The notes under the pieces are model-generated. The model made no database searches, was not told the origin of the DNA, and was given only the letters and a program-made list of their open reading frames with translations. DNA of 64,000 nucleotides, taken from positions 5,586,204 through 5,650,203 of the forward strand of contig NZ_JHEG04000001.1 in the NCBI RefSeq assembly GCF_000760695.4. Direction: 5' to 3'. The translations under genes and the position numbers were made by a program. Numbering within the stretch: the stretch's first letter is position 1; each line of letters begins with the position of its first letter. This document shows positions 35,887-43,858 of this stretch, in pieces. Origin of the DNA: Tolypothrix bouteillei VB521301. GTDB lineage: Bacteria; Cyanobacteriota; Cyanobacteriia; Cyanobacteriales; Nostocaceae.

Positions 35887-36303
35887 ATGACTAAACCAAT
35901 CATCTGGATACACGGCGACTGTCTCAGCCCTCGAAACCCCGCACTTGAAGAATACCCCGATGCACCAGCAATTTGGGTTTGGGACGAAGCTTTGATAGAA
36001 GAATGGCAACTCGGCTTAAAGCGCCTCACCTTTATCTACGAATGCTTGCTAGAATTACAAGTTGTCATTCGCCGTGGCGATGTCGCAAAAGAAGTTTTAG
36101 CTTTTGCCAAAGAACATAATGCTAACAAAGTAGTCACAGCAGATAGTCCCAGCCCTCGATTTGATGCAATCTGTGACAAAATTGAAAATTCTTTGGAATT
36201 AGAAGTCTTTGAGGTAGAACCATTTTTTGACTACGACGGCTATATCGATCTCAAGCGCTTTTCCCGTTATTGGAAAGTAGCAGAACAGTATGTATTTGAG
36301 TAA
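35887..36303 (+). CDS. Stand-alone photolyase-like N-terminal alpha/beta domain
   Basis: 138 aa. It reads as a Rossmann-like photolyase N-terminal (antenna/HUP) domain on its own: IIWIHGDCLSPRNPALEEYP, AIWVWDEALI, LTFIYECLLEL, VVIRRGDVAKEVLAFAKEH, VVTADSPSPRFDAI and DLKRFSRYWKVAE. There is no FAD domain in the same frame. The FAD-only protein at 30576-31427 is the obvious partner, about 4.5 kb upstream with the RM/EAD1 island between them. Function by itself is unknown. It is a normal-composition cyanobacterial gene with an ATG start. Confidence 0.7.
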   Translation: MTKPIIWIHGDCLSPRNPALEEYPDAPAIWVWDEALIEEWQLGLKRLTFIYECLLELQVVIRRGDVAKEVLAFAKEHNANKVVTADSPSPRFDAICDKIENSLELEVFEVEPFFDYDGYIDLKRFSRYWKVAEQYVFE

Positions 36304-36318
36304 ACTTTGATTTGCGAC

Positions 36319-36861
36319 TTATTCCTTAACATTCTGCAACATTTCTATAGACTCTTCACACCAACTGTTCCACGCCTTTTCATAACCAATACCCATCTTC
36401 AAAACGCTGTATTGACAGCGTTCACCATAAGACAATTCTTCTGAATGAGCAAAAAAGCGCTTTTCTATGTCTTCATATGCTTCCAACCGCTTCAAGTGGA
36501 GACGGCGGTTCTGTTCTAACTGTTGAAGCAACACTTGGGGAGACACCAAACCACCTGCAAAAACTTTAACTAAAATATCTTCCCGAATTGGTCCAAGTCC
36601 GCAGTCTTCGCCAATCCACTCCGTCAACTTTTGCTGTCCGAGTTCGGTTAGGTGGTAAATTTTCTTATCCAAAGGTTTTCCTTGGGCAATAACTTCAACG
36701 CCTACCCAGCCTTGTTCTTCCAGCTTTTTCAGTTCCCGATATATCTGTTGGTGAGTTGCTTGCCAGAAATAACCAACACTATCTTCAAATTCCTTTGCAA
36801 TTTCATAGCCACTGCAGGCTTTTTTCGCCAACAAAGACATAACAGCGTGCGCTAGCGCCAC
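36319..36861 (-). CDS. PadR-family transcriptional regulator
   Basis: 180 aa. The N-terminal winged HTH (about 1-85) starts ALAHAVMSLLAKKACSGYEIAKEF and has QIYRELKKLEEQGWV and KKIYHLTELGQQKL, the PadR pattern. The C-terminal dimerisation helices (about 95-175) have QQLEQNRRLHLKRLEAYEDI. It is divergent from an RND efflux pair with 192 bp between starts, so it probably represses that pump and itself in response to a pump substrate. Confidence 0.9.
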   Translation of the reverse strand: MALAHAVMSLLAKKACSGYEIAKEFEDSVGYFWQATHQQIYRELKKLEEQGWVGVEVIAQGKPLDKKIYHLTELGQQKLTEWIGEDCGLGPIREDILVKVFAGGLVSPQVLLQQLEQNRRLHLKRLEAYEDIEKRFFAHSEELSYGERCQYSVLKMGIGYEKAWNSWCEESIEMLQNVKE

Positions 36862-36886
36862 GATCGCAACCTCTTGACACGAACAT

Positions 36887-36938
36887 TGTATTGAATATAC
36901 ATTAGCAAAAATAGGTTTTATGCAAAAAGTTGCATAAA
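36887..36938. promoter_or_regulatory. Candidate PadR operators
   Basis: Two inverted repeats lie between padR and the efflux operon: TGTAT-N5-ATACA (36887-36901), and the perfect 9-bp TTTATGCAA (36917-36925) / TTGCATAAA (36930-36938) with a 4-nt spacer. PadR proteins bind ATGCA/ATGT-type inverted repeats beside their own genes, so these are the likely sites. Confidence 0.5.
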
Positions 36939-37053
36939 CATAATTTGATTAAAAAAGTTGCCCCAAGAACGGCATTCCTGAAAATGGCTGTAATAATAAG
37001 GAACGCCTGTATGGTCGTGCAATGTTGAGAATTTCTACAAGGGCAGAACACTT

Positions 37054-38406
37054 ATGAGCGATGGGTCTGTAAAGCACGATACGGCATTGCCAATGAGCAG
37101 TAGTAACTTAGTGGAAGCCATGCCACCACTAAAATTGAGACGGTGGAGATTTATTTTGGTAGGTGCGATCGCAACCCTAGCACTACTAAGTCTGACAATT
37201 ACAAATCAAAAGAAAGACACACCAAAAACTTCTCCTGTCCGTATTATCCCAGTTAAAACACAACGAATAGAAGCAGTTAAGTCCTACCAAGTGTTGCAAA
37301 CTTATACAGGGGAAGTAGCAGCATTACGAGCCAGTGAGTTGGGGTTTGAGCGATCGGGAAGAGTCGTTAAGCTCAATGTCGATCGCGGCGATCGCATAAC
37401 AAAGGGAACTGCCCTAGCACAACTCGATACTAGTAATTTAGAAACTCAACTGCAAGAATTGCTTGCCCGTAAAGCTCAAGCTGTAGCAGTTCTAGAAGAA
37501 CTCAAAGCAGGACCGCGCTCCGAAAAAATCGCTGCAGCTCGCGCCCAAGTCAGACAATTAGAAGAACTTTTAAAGCTAGACGAAATCAAACGTTCTCGAA
37601 GACAAGATTTATACACTCAAGGAGCCATTTCCAGAGAGCAGTATGATGAAGTGGCTTTCAACGCCAATGCCTTAATGCAACGTCTAGCAGTTGCTCGCAG
37701 TGAATTAGATGAACTTCTAGCAGGAACGCGTAAAGAACAGATTGCAGCGCAGCAAGCAGCAGTCAAACAGTTAGATGCCAGCATTGCCGAAGTCAAAGTT
37801 AACATTGGCAAGAGCACTATCAAAGCTCCTTTTTCCGGAATTATTGCTGCACGTCGCCTAGATGAAGGTACTGTTGTCAGTGCAGGTCAATCAGTCGTGC
37901 GCTTGGTAGAAAACGCCAACCCAGAAGTAGAAATTGGAGTCCCAGTGCAATTGACCGCTCAGATAAAACCAGGTAGCCAAAAGAACGTGCAAGTTGGACA
38001 AACAATTTACCGAGGTAGAGTTTTATCAATTTTGCCAGAAGTCAACCCCACAACTCGTACCCGCACTGTAATACTGACATTAGAGAATTCTTTAGCCCCA
38101 TCGGTCGCACCCGGACAAATTGCAAGATTAGCCATTCCACAAACCATTTCAACAACTGGGTATTGGTTACCAATTGCTGCATTGGTAAAAGGGGAACGCG
38201 GTCTGTGGTCTTGTTATGCCTTAACAACCGAAAAAAATTCACAAGAAGAAACACAATCTTACCGAGTCAAACAGCGCAACGTAGAAGTATTGCACACCCA
38301 GGGAAACCGCGTTCTCGTGCGAGGAACACTCCAACCGAGTGACACGGTGATAGTCGATGGTACTCAAAGAATTGTACCCGGTCAGCTAGTTCAGCCGACA
38401 TTTTAA
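37054..38406 (+). CDS. RND efflux periplasmic adaptor (HlyD/AcrA-type membrane fusion protein)
   Basis: 450 aa. One N-terminal membrane segment (about 31-48, FILVGAIATLALLSLTI), then a lipoyl half (ERSGRVVKLNVDRGDRITKG), a long alpha-hairpin (about 130-235, coiled coil), the second lipoyl half (STIKAPFSGIIAARRLDEGTVV), a beta-barrel (IGVPVQLTAQIKPGSQ) and a membrane-proximal domain. It links an inner-membrane RND pump to an outer-membrane channel that is not encoded here. The permease gene follows after 110 bp. Confidence 0.92.
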   Translation: MSDGSVKHDTALPMSSSNLVEAMPPLKLRRWRFILVGAIATLALLSLTITNQKKDTPKTSPVRIIPVKTQRIEAVKSYQVLQTYTGEVAALRASELGFERSGRVVKLNVDRGDRITKGTALAQLDTSNLETQLQELLARKAQAVAVLEELKAGPRSEKIAAARAQVRQLEELLKLDEIKRSRRQDLYTQGAISREQYDEVAFNANALMQRLAVARSELDELLAGTRKEQIAAQQAAVKQLDASIAEVKVNIGKSTIKAPFSGIIAARRLDEGTVVSAGQSVVRLVENANPEVEIGVPVQLTAQIKPGSQKNVQVGQTIYRGRVLSILPEVNPTTRTRTVILTLENSLAPSVAPGQIARLAIPQTISTTGYWLPIAALVKGERGLWSCYALTTEKNSQEETQSYRVKQRNVEVLHTQGNRVLVRGTLQPSDTVIVDGTQRIVPGQLVQPTF

Positions 38407-38516
38407 GTAGCGATTAGCGATTGGGGAATGGCGATTGGGTATGAGTTATCAGTACTTCTCCCTTGTCCTCCTTGTCCCCCTTGTCTCCCTTATCCCCCTT
38501 GTCCCCATTCCCTCAA
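38407..38516. repeat. Short degenerate repeats between efflux genes
   Basis: The spacer is built from GCGATTAG/GCGATTGG units (38411-38440) followed by repeated CCTTGTCC/CCCTTGTC octamers (38461-38510). The CCTTGTC run is open in the permease frame and would add a repetitive SPLSPLSP extension, which argues that translation really starts at the ATG at 38517. Confidence 0.7.
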
Positions 38517-41500
38517 ATGTTCACTCTTTTCTACCGCAACCGCCAACTGCTCATTCTCACCTTGACACTCATTCTTGTCTGGGGGCTATCTTCTTTCTTT
38601 TCCCTTCCCCGCCTAGAAGATCCAGAAATAACCCAAAGAGTGTCAACTGTTACAACGATATTTCCCGGAGCCACTGCTGAGAGAGTAGAAACATTAGTCA
38701 CAGAACCTATTGAGCAAGAATTATCAGAGATTGAAGAAGTAGATGTTCTTGAATCTCGGTCTGATAGTGGAATTTCCGTCGTTACCGTCAACCTGAAAGA
38801 AACAGTAAAAGACGTTGATAAGGTTTGGGCAAGAGTTCGGAGTCATATTGATGATGTAGTTCCACAACTGCCACCAGGAGCATTACAGCCCAAGTACAAA
38901 GACCAAGAAGTAAAAGCCAATTCCCTTATTGCTGGCTTAGTTTGGCAAAATAACACACCTATAAATTACGCAGTATTACGTAGGCAAGCAGAAACATTAG
39001 AAGATAGAATGCGATCGCTATACGGTACCGATAAAGTGGAACTCTTTGGCGATCCAGACGAAGAAATTCGCGTCGAAATCGATCCCGCTCATTTGGCAAT
39101 GTTAGGGTTAACCACTGAAGAATTATCCCGTCAGATCCAAGCTAGTGATGCCAAGGTCAGTGCGGGACAACTTCGCAGCACCACTAATGAACTCTTGTTT
39201 GAAGTATCCGGGGAATTAGACTCTCTCGATCGCATTCGCAATATTCCCATTCGCGCCAATGGCTTGGCACAAGTAACACGTTTAAGCGACATTGCTCAAG
39301 TTAGCAAAGGTATTGTTGAGCCAGCAAATAGTTTAGCCTTTGTTTCTGGCAAACCCGCCATTATTATCGCAGCGACAGTTGAGTCGGGAATCCGAGTCGA
39401 TTCTTGGGCAGAATCAGCACGTGAAGTTCTCAAAAAATTTCAATCCGAATTACCCAATGGTCTCGGGATCGAAACCGTTCTTGACCAAAGCCATTATGTC
39501 AAGAATCGTCTTAGAGGGGTCATTCAAGAATTGGTCACTGGTTCGGTGCTAGCCATGGTCGTGATTTTATTTGCAATGGGCTGGCGCTCTGCGGTGGTAG
39601 TTGGTGCAACTTTGCCCTTAGCAACCCTACTGGTGTTTGGTGGAATGAAAGTTTTAGGCGTTCCCTTGCATCAAATATCAATGACGGGATTAATTATTGC
39701 TATCGGTCTGTTAATAGATAATGCCATATGTATGGCAGATGAAGTGCAAATTCGACTGCATCAGGGAATGAATCCGCAAGATGCAATTGCAGATAGCGTC
39801 CATCACATGGGCATTCCCTTGCTCAGTTCAACTGTAACAACAGTGTTAGCATTTTTACCCATTGCTCTAGCTCCTGGCGGTGTAGGGGAATTCACTGGCA
39901 CTATTGGAATTAGCGGAATTCTTGGACTCATCAGTTCATTGTTTATTTCACTGACTGTTCTTCCTGCTTTGTCAGGTTTACTTCACCAAAGGAAGCAAAA
40001 TTCTCGAATTCCAACTTGGCTGGAACAAGGCTTCTCCCATCCGAGCTTGACCCGAATTTACCGTTGGACATTACAGAAAACATTTACCCGACCCATGCTT
40101 GCAGTCAGTTTGGCGCTCCTAATACCAGTGGTTGGGTTTACCCTCAGTTTGGATCTAAAACAGCAATTTTTCCCTCCCTCAGGTCGAAACCAGTTTTATA
40201 TTGATTTTGAATTGCCAAGCCAAGCTGCTTTAAGCCAGACACAAGCCCAAGTTCTGCAAGCACGGAATTTAATTCTCAAGCATCCTGATATTGTTGATGT
40301 CCACTGGTTGGTGGGGGAAAGTGCGCCAACTTTCTATTACAACGTCGTTGGTACAAGGGAAAATGCAGCCAATTATGCCCAAGGACTCGTGCAATTGCGA
40401 CCAAACGTTTTACCCACTCCGATTATTCAAAGCTTACAGAGCGAGCTAGACAAAGCATTTCCCAGCGCTCAAGTCTTAGTACGGCAAATTGAGCAAGGAC
40501 CCCCCTTTGATGCACCCGTCGAAGTTCGCGTGTACGGACCCGACTTAGAAAAACTCCGGGAATTGGGGAATCAAATTCGTGCAGAATTATCGCAAATTCA
40601 AGATGTACTTCACACTCGTGCTAGTTTGACAGAAGCACAACCAAAATTAGCCATAAAAGTTGATGAAGAACAAGCACGAGTTGTGGGACTCGATCGCAGT
40701 GGGATCGCCCGTCAACTAGACACGACTCTTGAAGGTACAACAGGAGGTTCTGTATTAGAATCAACCGAAGAATTACCCGTGCGTGTACGTGTCTCTGACT
40801 CCAACCGTAGCGATCTAGACCGAATTGCTGCTCTCGACTTACTACCGAGCCAAACTTCATCTTCAGAAAACAATCAAACTATTCCTCTTGCATCTGTTGG
40901 TCAAGTACAGCTAGTTCCAGATTTAGCCTTGATTCCCCGTCGCGATCGAAGACGAGTTAACATTGTTCAAGGATTTATCACCTCCGGGGCTTTACCCGCA
41001 GTTGTTCTCTCTGAATTTCAACGACGCATACATTTAAAGAATTTACAACTGCCTCCAGGGTACACTTTAGAATTTGGTGGAGAAGCAGAAGAGCGCGGTA
41101 CTGCGATCGCCAATTTGTTATCTACAGTAGGAGTCTTAGGGGTGCTGATGACGGCAACATTAGTACTGACATTTAACTCATTTGCTGTGGCTGGATGCAT
41201 TGGTATCGTTGCGTTACTTTCAGTGGGATTGGGACTGCTAGGTCTATGGATATCTGGCTACCCTTTTGGTTTCACAGCAATTCTCGGTACTATTGGGCTT
41301 ATAGGAATTGCAGTCAATGAAGCTACTGTTGTTCTGGCAGCTTTGCAGGCAGATCCTCGTGCTAGTTTGGGCGATCGTTCAGCAGTACAAGAAGTCGTTG
41401 TGCATTCCACCCGCCATATGATTGCCACAACTATCACTGATACTGCTGGCTTTACACCGCTTTTGTTCGATCCAACGGGTTTCTGGAATCCACTGGCAAT

Positions 41501-41651
41501 TATCATTGCTGGTGGTTTGGGAGGCGTAACTCTGCTATCACTTTACTTCGTTCCTTCGGTATACCTGCTACTGGTACGTAGGAAGAAATCAGTCCCTACC
41601 TCTGCTTCACATCCCCTACCGCTCTCCTACAATAATATTCCTCCTATTTAA
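38517..41651 (+). CDS. RND-family efflux permease
   Basis: About 1044 aa from ATG 38517 (MFTLFYRNRQ). Proton-driven inner-membrane pump with the RND layout: TM1 near the N-terminus, a large periplasmic loop (about 30-320), TM2-6 (about 330-480), a second loop (about 545-835) and TM8-12. TM4 has GLIIAIGLLIDNAICMADEV, with the Asp-Asn pair at the proton-relay position. TM10/11 include GLIGIAVNEATVVLAAL. Substrates are unknown. The upstream adaptor and divergent PadR suggest drug or metabolite export. Confidence 0.93.
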   Translation: MFTLFYRNRQLLILTLTLILVWGLSSFFSLPRLEDPEITQRVSTVTTIFPGATAERVETLVTEPIEQELSEIEEVDVLESRSDSGISVVTVNLKETVKDVDKVWARVRSHIDDVVPQLPPGALQPKYKDQEVKANSLIAGLVWQNNTPINYAVLRRQAETLEDRMRSLYGTDKVELFGDPDEEIRVEIDPAHLAMLGLTTEELSRQIQASDAKVSAGQLRSTTNELLFEVSGELDSLDRIRNIPIRANGLAQVTRLSDIAQVSKGIVEPANSLAFVSGKPAIIIAATVESGIRVDSWAESAREVLKKFQSELPNGLGIETVLDQSHYVKNRLRGVIQELVTGSVLAMVVILFAMGWRSAVVVGATLPLATLLVFGGMKVLGVPLHQISMTGLIIAIGLLIDNAICMADEVQIRLHQGMNPQDAIADSVHHMGIPLLSSTVTTVLAFLPIALAPGGVGEFTGTIGISGILGLISSLFISLTVLPALSGLLHQRKQNSRIPTWLEQGFSHPSLTRIYRWTLQKTFTRPMLAVSLALLIPVVGFTLSLDLKQQFFPPSGRNQFYIDFELPSQAALSQTQAQVLQARNLILKHPDIVDVHWLVGESAPTFYYNVVGTRENAANYAQGLVQLRPNVLPTPIIQSLQSELDKAFPSAQVLVRQIEQGPPFDAPVEVRVYGPDLEKLRELGNQIRAELSQIQDVLHTRASLTEAQPKLAIKVDEEQARVVGLDRSGIARQLDTTLEGTTGGSVLESTEELPVRVRVSDSNRSDLDRIAALDLLPSQTSSSENNQTIPLASVGQVQLVPDLALIPRRDRRRVNIVQGFITSGALPAVVLSEFQRRIHLKNLQLPPGYTLEFGGEAEERGTAIANLLSTVGVLGVLMTATLVLTFNSFAVAGCIGIVALLSVGLGLLGLWISGYPFGFTAILGTIGLIGIAVNEATVVLAALQADPRASLGDRSAVQEVVVHSTRHMIATTITDTAGFTPLLFDPTGFWNPLAIIIAGGLGGVTLLSLYFVPSVYLLLVRRKKSVPTSASHPLPLSYNNIPPI

Positions 41652-41661
41652 TTTTTGAAAT

Positions 41662-41689
41662 ATATGTAGTGGCAATGCCCACTACATAT
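41662..41689. terminator. Hairpin after the RND permease
   Basis: ATATGTAGTGG (41662-41672) pairs exactly with CCACTACATAT (41679-41689) across a 6-nt loop, 10 nt after the permease stop. The stem is strong. No clear U run follows, and it could serve either strand. Confidence 0.55.
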
Positions 41690-41702
41690 GTCTGTTAGTG
41701 CA

Positions 41703-41737
41703 ATACGTTCAGTTAACAATATCTAATCCTTGAGGAT
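41703..41737. repeat. Dispersed repeat copy B
   Basis: Matches 10219-10255 with one indel and one substitution; 27 bases (41707-41733) are identical. As in copy A it lies between 3' ends and beside a hairpin, here only six bases from the stop of the next minus-strand gene. Confidence 0.6.
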
Positions 41738-41742
41738 TCAAA

Positions 41743-42024
41743 TTAAAATTTTTTAATGTGTTTAACTGAAATTTGGTTTGAAGGAAAATTATCTGTTAAC
41801 GAAAGCAGATTTAAACGTTTGAGGTGATTGCGTTTTTCCAGCCAAAATTGACAAATATCTGTCACCAATTTTTTGTCTTCCGGCGTCAAACTATCATCTG
41901 AATTACCTGAAGCTAAAATTTTAGCTACTTTTGCAGCAATTTTTAAATCCACACCATATCTGATGAGTTTTGCATGGTACAGTATCTCTTTCTCTTCCTG
42001 CGACATGAAAATCTCGTTGTTCAT
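41743..42024 (-). CDS. Small hypothetical protein, helical and charged
   Basis: 93 aa, starting MNNEIFMSQEEKEILYHAKL. It is rich in Lys/Glu/Leu (KIAAKVAKILASGN, PEDKKLVTDICQFWLEKRN), so probably all-helical and cytoplasmic. No known motif or membrane segment. A second in-frame Met (seven codons in) is possible. An 18-bp palindrome lies about 95 nt upstream. I do not recognise a family; AT-rich and flanked by broken small genes, so possibly accessory. Confidence 0.5.
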   Translation of the reverse strand: MNNEIFMSQEEKEILYHAKLIRYGVDLKIAAKVAKILASGNSDDSLTPEDKKLVTDICQFWLEKRNHLKRLNLLSLTDNFPSNQISVKHIKKF

Positions 42025-42118
42025 TAGCTCAAAGTTTAAAAAAAATTAAATAGAATATTTGACTTAGATTATTGTAAATTTCTCATCTTATAGAAGCTAT
42101 AAAAAGAGAGATTAAGAG

Positions 42119-42136
42119 TACCATCTAAAGATGGTA
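42119..42136. promoter_or_regulatory. 18-bp palindrome
   Basis: TACCATCT-AA-AGATGGTA, a perfect 8-bp inverted repeat with a 2-nt centre, upstream of the 93-aa gene. It may be an operator or a small hairpin. Confidence 0.35.
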
Positions 42137-42251
42137 GACAAAATTTATTATATGTGTATATAAAATAGTTGTATAGAAACGTACATAAAAACTTAGTAAT
42201 TTTTCGGGAGATAAACTGCTATATTGCTGAAGTCTATTCTTTTACATAAAT

Positions 42252-42362
42252 ATGACTGAGAAATATCTGCCTGATGAACTCAACTTCAGTTATTTAAATC
42301 TAATTAATCAAAATAAACACTATCCTGTAGGTAGGTGGGCGGAAAAATGTCTAAATACGTAA
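42252..42362 (+). CDS. Possible 36-residue peptide
   Basis: ATG 42252 opens MTEKYLPDELNFSYLNLINQ and ends at TAA 42360-42362 after 36 codons. No ribosome site or homology is evident. Listed only because this 1.1-kb stretch has other small or broken genes. Confidence 0.15.
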   Translation: MTEKYLPDELNFSYLNLINQNKHYPVGRWAEKCLNT

Positions 42363-42508
42363 TGAAAAGTAAAATTTCTATATTTGGCTTTTAGTAGCGC
42401 TGTCTGTCCCTGCAACACCTAAGGACAGCGAACTCGTGCATCGCAACTAGAAACCAGTGATAAATATTTTTACCGACTTACTTAATTCCCTAAAAATATT
42501 GCAGGAGT

Positions 42509-42780
42509 ATGAATACCGTAAACATAATTGCTCAACAAAATTCATTTGTTCTAAATGCGGATGGAATTTTAGATTTCTATCAATAGAACATGGAACAATT
42601 ACAAGCCAGTCAACTCAAACTTGGCGAAATTTATGAAATAGAGTTTCTCAATGGTTCCAATTGATAGTAAAGTTTACAGGTTTCAAAGCTGGACGTTACT
42701 ATTTTTTCAATAATGATGAGAACCAGTTCTCAATTTCTAACAACTGTGTTCAGTATTACCGCTTTTACAAATTAAGCTAA
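42509..42780 (+). pseudogene. Broken small gene (in-frame stop plus frameshift)
   Basis: A good ribosome site (GCAGGAGT) precedes ATG 42509: MNTVNIIAQQNSFVLNADGI, then TAG at 42584. The same frame continues as MEQLQASQLKLGEIYEIEFL to a TGA near 42662, and a shifted frame continues LIVKFTGFKAGRYYFFNN and ends at 42780. The pieces read as one former protein of about 90 residues with a beta-rich C-terminal part. The family is unknown. Confidence 0.45.
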
Positions 42781-42860
42781 ATCAGGTTTACATTAATGGA
42801 ATAACGAGGACATTAATTTAAGCTTCGCTCCTGCTATTGTAGCGATTAATGTAAGGCATT

Positions 42861-43040
42861 TCAATTGAAACTGCGATCGCTTTCTGATAAAAAATTATAC
42901 GCCGATTGTGTTGAAGATCCGCTATTCAAAGACGTGTTATCACTACTCAGACATATTGAAACTGTCTGACTTTGATAGTGACGAAGCGCAACAATTGCAA
43001 CGATAATTACACATACAGTACTAAGGTATAAAAGTTTCAT
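42861..43040 (-). CDS. 59-residue predicted single-pass membrane peptide
   Basis: On the minus strand, ATG at 43040 opens a 59-codon frame ending with TGA at 42861. The sequence starts MKLLYLSTVCVIIVAIVALR, a clear hydrophobic helix flanked by Lys and Arg/His, then a polar Ser/Thr-rich tail with one Cys (VSICLSSDN, SGSSTQSAYNF). This is the profile of a small membrane or exported peptide. No strong ribosome site is visible and a HIP1 site overlaps the 3' end. Function unknown. Confidence 0.4.
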   Translation of the reverse strand: MKLLYLSTVCVIIVAIVALRHYQSQTVSICLSSDNTSLNSGSSTQSAYNFLSESDRSFN

Positions 43041-43158
43041 ATTAAATATTTTATAAACGATCGGATATCAAGCCCTTTAAATACAAAAAACTAAAGCTAA
43101 TGTTTCTCAATTTAAATTTAGTTTTGTATTTTTCATCCAATATCAAACACAGTTATAT

Positions 43159-43458
43159 TCACGTATTGTTTGATAGGGCAAAAACAATAGTTCCAAGGCT
43201 CACTGCTACAGAAGTTTGTTGATATATGAGTTTCATCTTTACGATACCTCGGTGATTTTTTAGAGTCTGCGAGCTATTTACAATCGTAGGCTTATCTGTT
43301 ACGCGCCCAGTAACCACTGCTTGATGCAATCTCATCAATGCATCAACATCTTCTGACTCATATCCAGTTTCCAGCAACTTTTGCAATCTATTGACAGTAG
43401 CAATACTCAAATATCCAGAAGTTATTGCTTTTCGTACTAGCTCACTAATTAAAGGCAT
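43159..43458 (-). CDS. Small conserved cyanobacterial protein, unknown function
   Basis: 99 aa. The first half (LVRKAITSGYLSIATVNRLQ, LLETGYESEDVDALMRLHQA, VVTGRVT) follows a pattern I know from many small cyanobacterial hypothetical proteins: AIxxGYLxxxxxxxLxxLLxxxYxxEDxxAxxxLxxAxxxGxV. The second half (MKLIYQQTSVAVSLGTIVFA) is more hydrophobic. It is probably a helical cytoplasmic protein; role unknown. An upstream hairpin (CACCCTA 43604-43610 / TAGGGTG 43624-43630) may belong to its leader. Confidence 0.6.
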   Translation of the reverse strand: MPLISELVRKAITSGYLSIATVNRLQKLLETGYESEDVDALMRLHQAVVTGRVTDKPTIVNSSQTLKNHRGIVKMKLIYQQTSVAVSLGTIVFALSNNT

Positions 43459-43858
43459 ATTTTCAATATAGGGTTTATAGCGATACGGCTTGAGCCGTTA
43501 AGCTTTGTTTATCGCGTGTTGCATCAAGTAATCTTTCGTTACTGCAAGAGCAATATTTGAAAGGTTCGCTTCAAATTTAAATTAGAAAGTTTTCATCGTA
43601 CATCACCCTACAAGGTCACCCAATAGGGTGAGGTCATAATATCTACCCTAATTTAGTAGACTTTATAAGATATTTGTACGGTAGCTAATTCAATCTCATT
43701 CCACTACAGATAAAAGTCATAAATTTTATATGACTTTAGTCATATCTTTGCGATCGCAATATCGTGTAATGCATTTTTTCTATTTTGAAGCCCTACAAAT
43801 TACCCGACTTCCTGAAGAAGTCGGGTTGCTGAGCGATTAAAAACTGGGATTAGCTGGA
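43459..43858. other. Spacer between lepA and the 99-aa gene
   Basis: 400 bp without a gene. It contains the CACCCTA/TAGGGTG hairpin (43604-43630) and, next to lepA, the AAGTCGGG palindrome (43802-43826). The part upstream of 43458 should hold that gene's promoter. Confidence 0.4.
43802..43826 (-). terminator. Hairpin after lepA (AAGTCGGG palindrome, copy 2)
   Basis: ACCCGACTTC (43802-43811) pairs perfectly with GAAGTCGGGT (43817-43826) over a 5-nt loop, 33 nt past the lepA stop. GC-rich 10-bp stem with no clear U tract. It is related to 24925-24946, so it may be a dispersed REP-like element used as a transcript end. Confidence 0.6.

Noticed and set aside
38463..38516. TTG-started extension of the RND permease
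   Set aside because: It encodes only SPLSPLSP from CCTTGTC intergenic repeats; the ATG at 38517 begins the normal family N-terminus.
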